From JBKPDV01 sp046728075 (GTDB lineage: Bacteria; Acidobacteriota; Thermoanaerobaculia; UBA5066; Gp7-AA6), in NCBI GenBank assembly GCA_046728075.1, contig JBKPDV010000005.1:1-8843 (forward strand): a DNA stretch of 8,843 nucleotides. The letters are read 5' to 3'. The notes under the pieces are model-generated. The model was not told where the DNA came from, did no database searches, and worked only from the letters and a program-made list of their open reading frames with translations. Each line of letters opens with the position of its first letter. Positions within the stretch are counted from its first letter, which is position 1. Shown in pieces: positions 1 through 6,341 of the stretch. The position numbers and the translations under genes were made by a program.

Positions 1-509
1 ACCATCTCGGCCATCTGCTTCTTGTACTCACCCTTCTTGCCGCTGACGTACGGGGCGAGGACCAGGAAACGGCTTCCGGCAGGCAGTCTCAAGGCGCGGT
101 CGACCATCTCCTGAATCGTCTGCGCCTGGATCGGGCGCCCGCACTTGGGGCAGTGAGGCTTTCCGATCGAGGCGTAGAGAAGCCGGAGGTAGTCGTAGAT
201 CTCCGTGACCGTGCCCACGGTCGACCGCGGGTTCTTCGAAGTGGTTCGCTGCTCGATCGAGATCGCCGGAGACAGCCCCTCGATCGAGTCGACGTCCGGC
301 TTTTCCATCTGCTCGAGGAACTGCCGCGCATACGCGGAGAGAGATTCGACGTAGCGGCGCTGTCCCTCCGCGAAGATCGTGTCGAACGCGAGCGAAGACT
401 TGCCAGAGCCCGAGACGCCCGTGATCACGACGAGGCGATTGCGCGGGAGGTCGCACGAAATATTCTGCAGGTTGTGCTGCCGCGCGCCGCGGATCCGAAG
501 GAATTCCAT
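1..509 (-). CDS. uvrA: UvrABC excinuclease subunit A, N-terminal part (runs off the left edge)
   Basis: UvrA is the ATPase that, with UvrB, scans DNA for bulky lesions in nucleotide excision repair. Only the first 169 codons are in the window. They begin MEFLRIRGARQHNL, the usual UvrA opening, followed by Walker A GVSGSGKSS (residues 31-39), the FAEGQRRYVESLSAYARQFL stretch (46-65), a Q-loop region around SIEQRTTSKNPRSTVGT (84-100), and the first CxxC of the zinc module (C120, C123). The remaining domains lie beyond position 1. The ATG at 507-509 is chosen because the family signature starts immediately after it. No Shine-Dalgarno is seen, since the bases just upstream read TTCCCCCT. A TAGAAT hexamer sits 11 nt upstream of the ATG. 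The gene is divergent from xrtH. Identity is secure from the motifs. Confidence 0.97.
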   Translation of the reverse strand, partial: MEFLRIRGARQHNLQNISCDLPRNRLVVITGVSGSGKSSLAFDTIFAEGQRRYVESLSAYARQFLEQMEKPDVDSIEGLSPAISIEQRTTSKNPRSTVGTVTEIYDYLRLLYASIGKPHCPKCGRPIQAQTIQEMVDRALRLPAGSRFLVLAPYVSGKKGEYKKQMAEM

Positions 510-520
510 AGGGGGAACGG

Positions 521-526
521 ATTCTA
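521..526 (-). promoter_or_regulatory. Candidate -10 hexamer for uvrA (TAGAAT)
   Basis: Read on the minus strand this is TAGAAT, five of six matches to the bacterial -10 consensus, 11 nt upstream of the uvrA ATG. No convincing -35 is visible at 16-18 nt. If it is used, transcription would begin about 4-6 nt before the start codon, so the message would be almost leaderless. This agrees with the missing Shine-Dalgarno. It is inferred from sequence alone. Confidence 0.4.
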
Positions 527-549
527 ACGGCTTCGTCCAATCCGCTCCA

Positions 550-571
550 GGGGACTTCGCCGGCGAACCCC
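550..571. promoter_or_regulatory. Palindrome in the uvrA/xrtH divergent region
   Basis: A perfect 12-bp palindrome, TTCGCCGGCGAA (556-567), is flanked by GGGG on the left (550-553, with two unpaired bases) and CCCC on the right (568-571). It lies upstream of both divergent genes, so it could be an operator for either. It does not match the LexA boxes I know (CTGT-N8-ACAG, or CGAAC-N4-GTTCG, whose half-sites face the other way), so an SOS role for uvrA is not supported. The regulator is unknown. Confidence 0.35.
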
Positions 572-601
572 GACTGGAAGAGGGCGACTTTCGCGAGAGC
601 G

Positions 602-631
602 CCGGTCGTAGCGAAGCGGCCGGGCGACCGG
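602..631. repeat. Inverted repeat just upstream of the xrtH -10-like hexamer
   Basis: Perfect 7-bp arms CCGGTCG (602-608) and CGACCGG (625-631) are separated by 16 nt. The right arm ends one base before the TACGAT hexamer, so the dyad straddles where an xrtH -35 element would lie. It could be a repressor or activator site, or chance in GC-rich DNA. Confidence 0.3.
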
Positions 632-632
632 G

Positions 633-638
633 TACGAT
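633..638 (+). promoter_or_regulatory. Candidate -10 hexamer for xrtH (TACGAT)
   Basis: TACGAT matches four of six bases of the -10 consensus and ends 8 nt before the xrtH ATG. No Shine-Dalgarno lies between them. If functional, transcription would start at or next to the ATG and give a leaderless message for the exosortase unit. Evidence is positional only. Confidence 0.3.
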
Positions 639-646
639 TGGCGCCG

Positions 647-1183
647 ATGCCCACCGAAGGCCGCGACCGCCGGTCGCTTTCGTTTCTGGCGCGGTTCGTC
701 GGCCTCCTCGTCCTCTTCTATTTCCTCGTGGCCTGGCGCCCGATCAATGATGCCGTCATCGTGCCCTTCACGGCCGGAATTGCCTCGGTGTCCGGGGCGA
801 TCTTGAACACGTTCGGTGAACAGGTTGCGGTCTCCGGAACCGAGATCCGCGCGCCGACGTTCGCGGTCAACATCGAAAACGGCTGCAACGGCATCGAGAC
901 GGTGCTTCTCTTCGGCGCGGCCGTTCTCGCCTTCCCTGCGAGCGCGCCGCGCCGAGCCCTGGGGTTCGCCGTGGGCTTCCTCGCGATCCAGGCGCTCAAC
1001 CTCTTGCGCGTCGTGTCTCTCTTCTGGATCGGCGAGCACCATCCCACCTTTTTTTCCTCATCGCACACGGTCGTCTGGCAGTCGGTCGTCGTGCTGTTTG
1101 GGGTGCTGCTCTTTCTCGCCTGGGCCCTGTGGCGGCCGGCGGGCCGGCCTGCGCCGGTCCGGTCGAGTGGGCGGAAGGGATGA
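647..1183 (+). CDS. xrtH: Exosortase H (small exosortase/archaeosortase-family transpeptidase)
   Basis: Exosortases are multi-pass inner-membrane cysteine enzymes thought to cleave and sort exported proteins carrying a C-terminal tripartite signal. The H type is paired with IPTL-CTERM tags. This 178-aa protein has the short length of XrtH, far below the roughly 300 aa of XrtA. Catalytic residues are visible: Cys80 in ENGCNGIET, Arg121 in NLLRVVSLFWIG, and His140 in SSHTVVWQ. Hydrophobic segments lie at about 12-29, 36-55, 83-97, 104-127 and 142-162, followed by a basic tail. The ATG at 647 is preferred over an in-frame TTG at 638, which lies in or beside the -10-like hexamer. The stop overlaps the next start as ATGA, so the pair is probably co-translated. 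A run of seven T's (1049-1055) precedes the His140 codon. No CTERM-tagged substrate is in the window. Confidence 0.88.
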   Translation: MPTEGRDRRSLSFLARFVGLLVLFYFLVAWRPINDAVIVPFTAGIASVSGAILNTFGEQVAVSGTEIRAPTFAVNIENGCNGIETVLLFGAAVLAFPASAPRRALGFAVGFLAIQALNLLRVVSLFWIGEHHPTFFSSSHTVVWQSVVVLFGVLLFLAWALWRPAGRPAPVRSSGRKG

Positions 1184-1803
1184 TCGGGGCCGCGGTTCCC
1201 CGCACTCCGGGGCGTGCAGCGGTGTGGCTGGCAATCGGATTCCTGATCGGAACCGCGTTGTGGGTCGCCCTCTCCCCCGCCTATGAGCGCACCCTCGAGG
1301 CGGGCGCCGAGACGCTGTTGCGCTGGACCGAATGGCCGGCGGTGACGCGCCTGGAGGCGCGCCGCGGCGAGATCCTGATCGAACGCGCCGACTTTCCTCC
1401 CGCCGCTCCTCGGCCCGGGCTGCCGGCGGCGGACATCCATTTCAACTTCGTGATCCTCGTCGCGCTGTTCGCGCTGGCTTCCAAGCCGTGGCGGGGAGAA
1501 TGGCTCGGGCGGTTCGCGCTGGCGGCCGGTCTCCTCTGGTTTGTTCACATCGTCGCGCTCGTGTTTCAGGTCCGGTCGGTCTACGCCACCGCGCTCGGCC
1601 CGTGGAGTGCCGCGCACTACGGAAGCATTTCCCGAAATTTCTGGGCAGGCGGCTTCCACTTTTACCAGATCGCCGGTCGGTTCGCCGCGCCGCTCGCGAT
1701 CTGGTGGCCCTTCGCCGGCATCGAGCGGTCCGAGCGGGCGCAAGAGGGAGGCCGGCGCCGGCAGCGCCGCAAGACGGAGACCTCGTTGCGGGTCGTGCCG
1801 TAG
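1180..1803 (+). CDS. Exosortase H-associated membrane protein
   Basis: This 207-aa protein starts inside the xrtH stop (ATGA, 1180-1183), and that coupling is the main evidence for its role. A family of membrane proteins encoded directly beside xrtH is known, and the layout matches: an N-terminal hydrophobic helix (about 13-32), a roughly 50-residue region probably outside the membrane (33-84), helices at about 86-101 and 110-131, an aromatic-rich segment YGSISRNFWAGGFHFYQ (147-163), a final helix around 164-180, and a strongly basic tail (186-204). I see no catalytic motif. It may help XrtH recognise or release substrate, but that is inference. The start at 1180 is preferred over the upstream in-frame codon at 1129, which would add 17 residues inside xrtH. 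GGAAGGG abuts the ATG, too close for an ideal ribosome binding site. Confidence 0.75.
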   Translation: MIGAAVPRTPGRAAVWLAIGFLIGTALWVALSPAYERTLEAGAETLLRWTEWPAVTRLEARRGEILIERADFPPAAPRPGLPAADIHFNFVILVALFALASKPWRGEWLGRFALAAGLLWFVHIVALVFQVRSVYATALGPWSAAHYGSISRNFWAGGFHFYQIAGRFAAPLAIWWPFAGIERSERAQEGGRRRQRRKTETSLRVVP

Positions 1804-1811
1804 AGCCTCCG

Positions 1812-2459
1812 ATGCTGAGCTCTCCAGAGACGCAGTTCGCGCTGCTCGCTTTCTCCTCCCTCTTCTCGGTCATCAATCCGATCTCCGCCGCTCCCATCTT
1901 CGTCGCGATGACCTCCGGCTCTCCGGGGGACCGGCGCCGCGCCGCCGCTCGGGCCTGCCTGGCGGCCGTTGCGGTGCTTGCCGTCTTCGCCGTGGCGGGC
2001 GGCGCGATCTTCACGATCTTCGGAATCACCGTCCCCGCGTTCCAGATAGCCGGTGGATTGATTTTCGCGCTGTTGTCGATCCGAACGCTTCAAGAGGGAA
2101 GGGAGGAAGTGCCGTCCGGGGACGCCGACACGGACGACCCGTCCATTGTCCCTCTCGGAATTCCGGTCATCGCCGGGCCGGGAGCAATCTCGACGGTCAT
2201 GATCCTCGTTGGTCAGGCGCAGGACGGCGTGCACCGACTCGCGCTCGGCGGCGCCATCGCCGTCAACATCCTGCTGACGTTCCTGATCCTTCTCGCGGCC
2301 CCGGCCATCGTGTCGTGGATCGGCCATACCGGCCAGCGAATCGTCTCGAAGATCATGGGCCTGATCACCGCTGTGATCGGAGTCCAGTTCGTCATCAACG
2401 GCGTGACGACCGTCTTCATCGACATCCTGAAGACGGTCCGCAGTACGCCGGGCCCTTAG
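1812..2459 (+). CDS. MarC-family (UPF0056) integral membrane protein
   Basis: This 215-aa, largely hydrophobic protein has the MarC-family hallmarks. They are SVINPISAAPIF (residues 19-30) in the first helix, PLGIPVIAGPGAIST (114-128) at the start of the second half, and MGLITAVIGVQFVINGV (182-198) in the last helix. About six transmembrane helices are expected, with a polar acidic loop between the halves (95-112, EGREEVPSGDADTDD). The family name comes from the E. coli mar locus, but a role in antibiotic resistance has not held up and substrate is unknown. The family is distantly similar to LysE-type exporters. The ATG at 1812 is 8 nt after the preceding stop, so it is probably the third gene of the xrtH unit. 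No Shine-Dalgarno is visible. The ATG gives the normal family length. Confidence 0.92.
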   Translation: MLSSPETQFALLAFSSLFSVINPISAAPIFVAMTSGSPGDRRRAAARACLAAVAVLAVFAVAGGAIFTIFGITVPAFQIAGGLIFALLSIRTLQEGREEVPSGDADTDDPSIVPLGIPVIAGPGAISTVMILVGQAQDGVHRLALGGAIAVNILLTFLILLAAPAIVSWIGHTGQRIVSKIMGLITAVIGVQFVINGVTTVFIDILKTVRSTPGP

Positions 2460-2463
2460 AGTG

Positions 2464-2535
2464 CTTGGTCCTTGGTCCTTGGTCTTCCTGGCGAATACCC
2501 TATTGACCAGGGACTAATCACTAAGGACTAAGGAC
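2464..2535. repeat. Inverted heptamer-repeat element 1 (CTTRGTC type)
   Basis: The left arm holds three direct copies of CTTGGTC (2464-2484) and a decayed unit to 2491. After a 13-nt spacer, the right arm (2505-2535) reads in reverse complement as degenerate copies of the same heptamer: CTTAGTC, CTTAGTG, ATTAGTC and CCTGGTC. The two arms can pair with mismatches and G-U pairs into a long imperfect hairpin. It lies directly after the marC-family stop, so it might stop or stabilise that transcript. It is not a CRISPR, as there are no spacers and the unit is 7 bp. The remainder of the 115-bp gap holds only the candidate promoter of the next gene. Confidence 0.8.
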
Positions 2536-2551
2536 TTCTGGGCCGGCAGGC

Positions 2552-2557
2552 TATACT
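2552..2557 (+). promoter_or_regulatory. Candidate -10 hexamer for the GGDEF-EAL gene (TATACT)
   Basis: TATACT matches five of six bases of the -10 consensus and ends 17 nt before the ATG at 2575. The predicted transcript would start near 2564, leaving a leader of about 11 nt with no Shine-Dalgarno. It would also start downstream of the alternative TTG at 2560, which supports the ATG. No good -35 is seen, because the only TTGACC (2503-2508) is much too far upstream and lies in the repeat element. Confidence 0.4.
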
Positions 2558-2574
2558 GATTGTTCTCTTTCAAT

Positions 2575-5500
2575 ATGACGGATGTCCGGGTTCTGGTCAT
2601 CAGCGACTCACCTGCTGACGCGAGCGCCCTGGTGGAAGCTCTCGAGAAGGGCGGCTACCGGCCCTCGTTCGAGAGGGTCTTCGACGCCGAGGGGCTGGCA
2701 CTGGCTCTGGCCAGAGGACCGTGGGATGTCGTGCTGTCGGACTACCAGCTCGAGCGCTTCGGCGCGCTTCCCGCGCTGTCCGTCCTGAAGGAGCGCGACG
2801 GAGACATTCCGTTTCTCATCGTCTCCGATTCCATCGGAGAGGCGACGGCCGCCCGCGCGATCAAGGCAGGTGCGAGCAACTGCATCCCCAGGGACTCTCT
2901 CGGGCGGCTGGCGCGGACCGTCGAGGGCGAGCTGCGGGAGGCCCAGGTTCGGCGTGAACGCCGACTCGGCCAAAAAGCCCTCCGTGAAAGCGAGGCCCGG
3001 TTTCGAGCGCTCGCCGAGAGCGCCTCGGAGGCGATCCTTACGATTGACGGCGAAGGCGGAATCCTTTTCGCAAACCACGCCGTGCAGGATGTATTCGGGC
3101 ACCCGCTCTCCGCTTTGATCGGAGAGCCGGTGGAACGGCTGCTCCCTCAGGGACCGCCGTTGACACGTTTGCTCGGGGACGAGGCTTCCTCCGGCGCGGG
3201 CGGAGAGACCGCGGTCACGTCGGGCCTCCATGCGGACGGGCACGAGATCCCCATCGAGCTGTCCTTTGGAACCTTCCTCAAAGATGGCCGACGCATGGCA
3301 ACGGTGATCGCCCGTGATGTCACCGAACGCCGAAAGGAAGAGCGCTTGCTCGTCGCCTCGGAAGCGCGCTTCCGGATTGCGGCCGAGAGCCTGAGCGACC
3401 TGATCTACGAGTGGGACATCGCGACGGACCACCTCCTCGTGATCGGAGAGGTCGAGCACCGGCTCGGCTACGACCCCGGCGAGCTCGACCTGAAATTCGA
3501 GACGTTTAAGCTGCTCCTCCATCCGGAAGACAGCGAGCGGGTCCTCGCGGCAGTCTGGCAGAGTCTGGGGACGGGCGAGCCTTTCGCGCAGGAGTACCGG
3601 ATCCGGCGTCGCGACGGCTCGTATCTGCACTGGCACGCTCAGGGCCATGTGGTTTTCGACGGCGAAGGAAAGCCCGCGAAGTGGGTCGGCGTCGTCAGCG
3701 ACGTCACCGAAAAGAGGCGGACCGAGGCGGCCTTGAAGGAAAGCGACGAGCGTTTGCGAGCGTTGATCAACAGCGCGCCGCTCGTTCTCTTCGCGACGGA
3801 CCTTGACGGAGTGTTCGTACAGGCCGAAGGCAAGGGGCTCGAAGCCCTGGGCTGGAAACCCGGCGAAGCCGTCGGCAAGAGCGCCTTCGAGCTGTATCGG
3901 CGCCACCCCGGCGCGGTCGAGCAGCTGCGCCGCGCCCTGGCCGGGGAATCCTTCAAGGACACGGTGGAGGTGTCCGAACACGTGTTCGAAGTCGAGTACG
4001 CCCCCCGGCTCGGGGATGCCGGGAACGTCATCGGCACTATCGGAGTGGCGACGAATGTGACCGGCGAGCGGCAGGCTCGCCGGGCAGCGAAGCAGTCGGA
4101 GCTGCGCTACCGGAATCTCTTCGAGCGCAACCTGGCCGGGGTCTACCGGACCACGCTTCACGGGGTTTTCCTCGACTGCAACGACTCCTTCGCCCGGACC
4201 TTCGGGTACGACTCGCGTGAGGAGGTTCTTCGCCAGACCGTCTGGGACTTCTACCGCTCTCACGAGGACCGCACCGCCTCTCTCGATCGCCTGATGGAGC
4301 GGCAAACGCTGACGAACTACGAAGAGTGCCTCCGTCGCAAGGATGGGACGTTCGTCTGGGTCCTGGAAAATGAAACCCTGATCGACAGCCCGGAGGGTCC
4401 CATCATCGAGGGAACGCTCATCGACATCACCGAGCGCAAGCGCGCCGAAGAGCAGGTCCGGCATCTCGCCTTTCACGACACTCTGACCGGAATGCCCAAC
4501 CGCCTCCTCTTCAACGATCGGCTCGACATGGCCGTTGTCCAGGCCCACCGATCCCAGCAAAAGCTCGCGACCCTCTTTCTGGACCTCGACCGTTTCAAGG
4601 TGATCAACGACTCCCTGGGTCATTCGGTCGGCGATGAGCTTTTGCGCCGAATCGCGGAGAGGGTCAGCGGCTGCATCCGGGAGGGAGACACGGTCGCTCG
4701 CCTCGGCGGCGACGAATTCACGGTGCTCGTGCCCGGCATCTCGCACGAGGAAGACGCGGCAAAAATCGCGCAAATGATTCTGGAGGTCATTCGCCTCCCT
4801 TTCTTCATCGACCAGCGCGAGCTATTCGTAACGACCTCGATTGGAGTCGCCCTGTATCCGAGCGACGGAGCGGACGCCGAGACGCTCCTGCGCAACGCGG
4901 ACACGGCGATGTACCGCGCCAAGGATCAGGGCCGGGACAACTACCAGCTGTACACGCCAGCCATGAACTCCAAGGCTCTCGAGCGCCTCTCGCTCGAGAG
5001 TCGCCTCCGCCAGGCGCTCCACAACGACGAGCTGGTACTCTACTATCAGCCTCTGATCGACCTGCGGTCCGGCCAGGTCCGAGGCGCCGAAGCCCTCCTG
5101 CGCTGGCGTCATCCGACGCTCGGGTTGGTCCCCCCGGCCGACTTCATCTCCCTTGCCGAGCTTTCGGGGCTGATCGTTCCGATCGGCCACTGGGTCCTGC
5201 GGACCGCCTGCGCGCAGGTTCGCAACTGGCAGCAGATGGGCTTCCCCAACCTTTCGGTTGCCGTCAACCTCTCCTCCCGCCAGTTCCAGCAGACCGACCT
5301 CGTTCATCAGGTCACCGACGCGCTCGAGCGGTCCCAACTGCCGGCGGGAGCGCTCGATCTGGAGATCACCGAATCCAACGCCATGCAGAACGCGGAGGTC
5401 TCCATTTCGACCCTCGGAAGCTTGAAAGACCTGGGGGTCAGTCTCTCGATGGACGATTTCGGGACCGGCTATTCCTCCTTGAACTATCTGAAGCGCTTCC

Positions 5501-5793
5501 CGATCGATCGGATCAAGATCGACCAGTCCTTCGTCCGGGACGTCACCCAGGATCCCGACGATGCGGCGATTGCGATCGCCGTCATCGCGATGGCTCACAG
5601 CATGCAGCTCTCCGTGGTCGCCGAGGGGGTCGAGACGGAAGAGCAGCTCGCGTTTCTTCGGCAGAATCTCTGCGATGAGATGCAGGGCTACCTGTTCAGC
5701 CCGCCCGTTCCGGCGTCCGAGTTCGAGAAGCTGCTCAAGAGCAACCGGAAGCTGTCGATGCGTCCTTCACACGCAGTCCGGGTCAAGGCGTGA
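2575..5793 (+). CDS. Multidomain c-di-GMP enzyme: receiver-like, four PAS, GGDEF, EAL
   Basis: This is a 1072-aa cytoplasmic protein with no membrane segment. A receiver-like domain (about 4-125) has D11, phosphoacceptor-position D56 in VVLSDYQL, S84, and Arg106 where receivers normally have Lys. Four PAS domains follow at about 139-255, 262-385, 388-503 and 508-625, the second of PAS_3 type. The GGDEF domain (about 627-795) has an intact GGDEF (711-715) and an RxxD inhibitory site (R702-D705) five residues before it. The EAL domain (about 806-1055) keeps E839 in EALLRW, N898, E930, D960-D961 in DDFGTGYSS, K981, E1017 and Q1037. Both c-di-GMP synthesis and hydrolysis are therefore possible. 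The ligands of the PAS domains are unknown. The ATG at 2575 is chosen over the TTG at 2560 because TATACT lies just upstream. It ends convergent with the acetyltransferase gene and stands alone in its transcription unit. Confidence 0.93.
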   Translation: MTDVRVLVISDSPADASALVEALEKGGYRPSFERVFDAEGLALALARGPWDVVLSDYQLERFGALPALSVLKERDGDIPFLIVSDSIGEATAARAIKAGASNCIPRDSLGRLARTVEGELREAQVRRERRLGQKALRESEARFRALAESASEAILTIDGEGGILFANHAVQDVFGHPLSALIGEPVERLLPQGPPLTRLLGDEASSGAGGETAVTSGLHADGHEIPIELSFGTFLKDGRRMATVIARDVTERRKEERLLVASEARFRIAAESLSDLIYEWDIATDHLLVIGEVEHRLGYDPGELDLKFETFKLLLHPEDSERVLAAVWQSLGTGEPFAQEYRIRRRDGSYLHWHAQGHVVFDGEGKPAKWVGVVSDVTEKRRTEAALKESDERLRALINSAPLVLFATDLDGVFVQAEGKGLEALGWKPGEAVGKSAFELYRRHPGAVEQLRRALAGESFKDTVEVSEHVFEVEYAPRLGDAGNVIGTIGVATNVTGERQARRAAKQSELRYRNLFERNLAGVYRTTLHGVFLDCNDSFARTFGYDSREEVLRQTVWDFYRSHEDRTASLDRLMERQTLTNYEECLRRKDGTFVWVLENETLIDSPEGPIIEGTLIDITERKRAEEQVRHLAFHDTLTGMPNRLLFNDRLDMAVVQAHRSQQKLATLFLDLDRFKVINDSLGHSVGDELLRRIAERVSGCIREGDTVARLGGDEFTVLVPGISHEEDAAKIAQMILEVIRLPFFIDQRELFVTTSIGVALYPSDGADAETLLRNADTAMYRAKDQGRDNYQLYTPAMNSKALERLSLESRLRQALHNDELVLYYQPLIDLRSGQVRGAEALLRWRHPTLGLVPPADFISLAELSGLIVPIGHWVLRTACAQVRNWQQMGFPNLSVAVNLSSRQFQQTDLVHQVTDALERSQLPAGALDLEITESNAMQNAEVSISTLGSLKDLGVSLSMDDFGTGYSSLNYLKRFPIDRIKIDQSFVRDVTQDPDDAAIAIAVIAMAHSMQLSVVAEGVETEEQLAFLRQNLCDEMQGYLFSPPVPASEFEKLLKSNRKLSMRPSHAVRVKA

Positions 5794-5795
5794 GG

Positions 5796-5837
5796 GAGGT
5801 CAGTAGTCGGTAGTCCGTAGTCGGTAGCCGGCTGTCG
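5796..5837 (+). repeat. Heptamer-repeat element 2 (GTAGTCG type, single arm)
   Basis: Directly after the GGDEF-EAL stop come four tandem heptamers, GTAGTCG, GTAGTCC, GTAGTCG and GTAGCCG (5803-5830). They are flanked by decayed units GAGGTCA before (5796-5802) and GCTGTCG after (5831-5837). Unlike the other two elements, no inverted arm is visible. It fills about half of the 78-bp gap between two convergent genes. Confidence 0.75.
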
Positions 5838-5839
5838 GG

Positions 5840-5859
5840 GATATGTCAGATCTGATATC
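5840..5859. repeat. Palindrome between convergent genes
   Basis: TCAGATCTGA (5846-5855) is a perfect 10-bp palindrome, extended by GATA (5840-5843) and TATC (5856-5859) with two unpaired bases on the left. It lies between the stops of two convergent genes and could contribute to termination on both strands. However, it is not GC-rich and has no U-tract, so a standard intrinsic terminator is not supported. Confidence 0.4.
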
Positions 5860-5871
5860 GACGAGAAATCT

Positions 5872-6327
5872 CTAGCCCTTCAGCCTCAGGCGCATCTCCC
5901 AGGCTGGACGGTTCGGCCCGTAATAATCCGGCAAGCGGCGCTTGTGTCCGAAGCCGAACTTTTCATAGAAAGTGATCGCCGCCTCGTTCTCCATGTCCAC
6001 TTCCAGCTTGACCTCCGTAACGAAGGCCGCTTCGAACCGGCGAAGCAGCTCCGTCAGGAGCGCACTCCCGATACCCGCCCCGCGGTTCTCCTCCGCGACG
6101 TCGAGCGTGACGACATGACCGAGCTGGTGCACGGAGAGATATCCGACCGCGAAGCCGACGATTCGGTCCCCGACCTCCACGACGATCGCCTGTGCCGTCG
6201 ACAGCGAGAGGAAACGCCGAAGCTCAGAGCGCGCATAGGCAATCCCCGGCTCGAAGCAGGCCTGATCGAGACGGTAGACCGATTCGAAGTCGCCCATGCG
6301 AAAGTCGCGGAGCTGAAAGTCGGACAC
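5872..6327 (-). CDS. GNAT-family N-acetyltransferase, RimI-like
   Basis: This 151-aa single-domain GNAT enzyme would transfer an acetyl group from acetyl-CoA to an amine. The beta-strand/motif A region reads VVTLDVAEENRGAGIGSALL (72-91), with the acetyl-CoA pyrophosphate loop R82-x-x-G85-x-G87. Motif B follows as LEVDMENEAAITFYEKFGF (108-126), then YYGPNRPAWEMRL (135-147). The LEV..N..AI.FY pattern and the DYY tail resemble RimI, which acetylates the N-terminal alanine of ribosomal protein S18, but the substrate cannot be fixed from sequence. The start is GTG at 6325-6327. The next in-frame ATG (6297) would cut off the first beta-strand. No Shine-Dalgarno is present, and a 16-bp palindrome overlaps the start codon. 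It lies 99 nt downstream of smpB on the same strand and is probably the last gene of that unit, unless the intervening repeat hairpin ends transcription. Confidence 0.88.
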   Translation of the reverse strand: MSDFQLRDFRMGDFESVYRLDQACFEPGIAYARSELRRFLSLSTAQAIVVEVGDRIVGFAVGYLSVHQLGHVVTLDVAEENRGAGIGSALLTELLRRFEAAFVTEVKLEVDMENEAAITFYEKFGFGHKRRLPDYYGPNRPAWEMRLRLKG

Positions 6328-6341
6328 AATCTATAGATTGT
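6326..6341. promoter_or_regulatory. 16-bp perfect palindrome over the acetyltransferase start codon
   Basis: ACAATCTATAGATTGT is a perfect palindrome. On the minus strand it covers the first two bases of the GTG start codon and the position where a ribosome binding site would be. It could be an operator controlling the acetyltransferase gene or an RNA hairpin hiding the start. Its half GATTGTA also looks like a diverged unit of the adjoining heptamer repeat, so it may be part of that element rather than a protein-binding site. Confidence 0.5.

Noticed and set aside
556..567. LexA (SOS) box upstream of uvrA
   Set aside because: The palindrome TTCGCCGGCGAA matches neither the gamma-proteobacterial, the Gram-positive nor the alpha-proteobacterial LexA consensus.
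638..640. TTG as the xrtH start
   Set aside because: It overlaps or abuts the -10-like hexamer and adds only three residues. The ATG at 647 fits better.
28..654. 208-codon minus-strand frame spanning the uvrA start
   Set aside because: It is a different frame from the real uvrA, which shows Walker A and CxxC motifs. The product has no family pattern.
718..1743. 341-codon minus-strand frame opposite xrtH and its partner
   Set aside because: It is a shadow of two real overlapping membrane-protein genes. The product is Arg/Pro/Gly-rich without domains.
2503..2508. TTGACC as a -35 element for the GGDEF-EAL gene
   Set aside because: It is 43 nt before TATACT, far from the 16-18 nt needed, and is part of the repeat arm.
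2560..2562. TTG as the start of the GGDEF-EAL gene
   Set aside because: It lies before the transcription start predicted from TATACT, and the receiver fold begins right after the ATG at 2575. GGCAGG upstream of the TTG leaves some doubt.
2608..4773. Very long open frame (721 codons) on the minus strand opposite the GGDEF-EAL gene
   Set aside because: It is antisense to a gene with continuous domain and motif evidence, its protein has no recognisable pattern, and long antisense frames are common in GC-rich DNA.
5840..5859. Intrinsic bidirectional terminator between the convergent genes
   Set aside because: The stem is short and AT-rich at its ends and no T-tract follows on either strand. Kept only as a palindrome.
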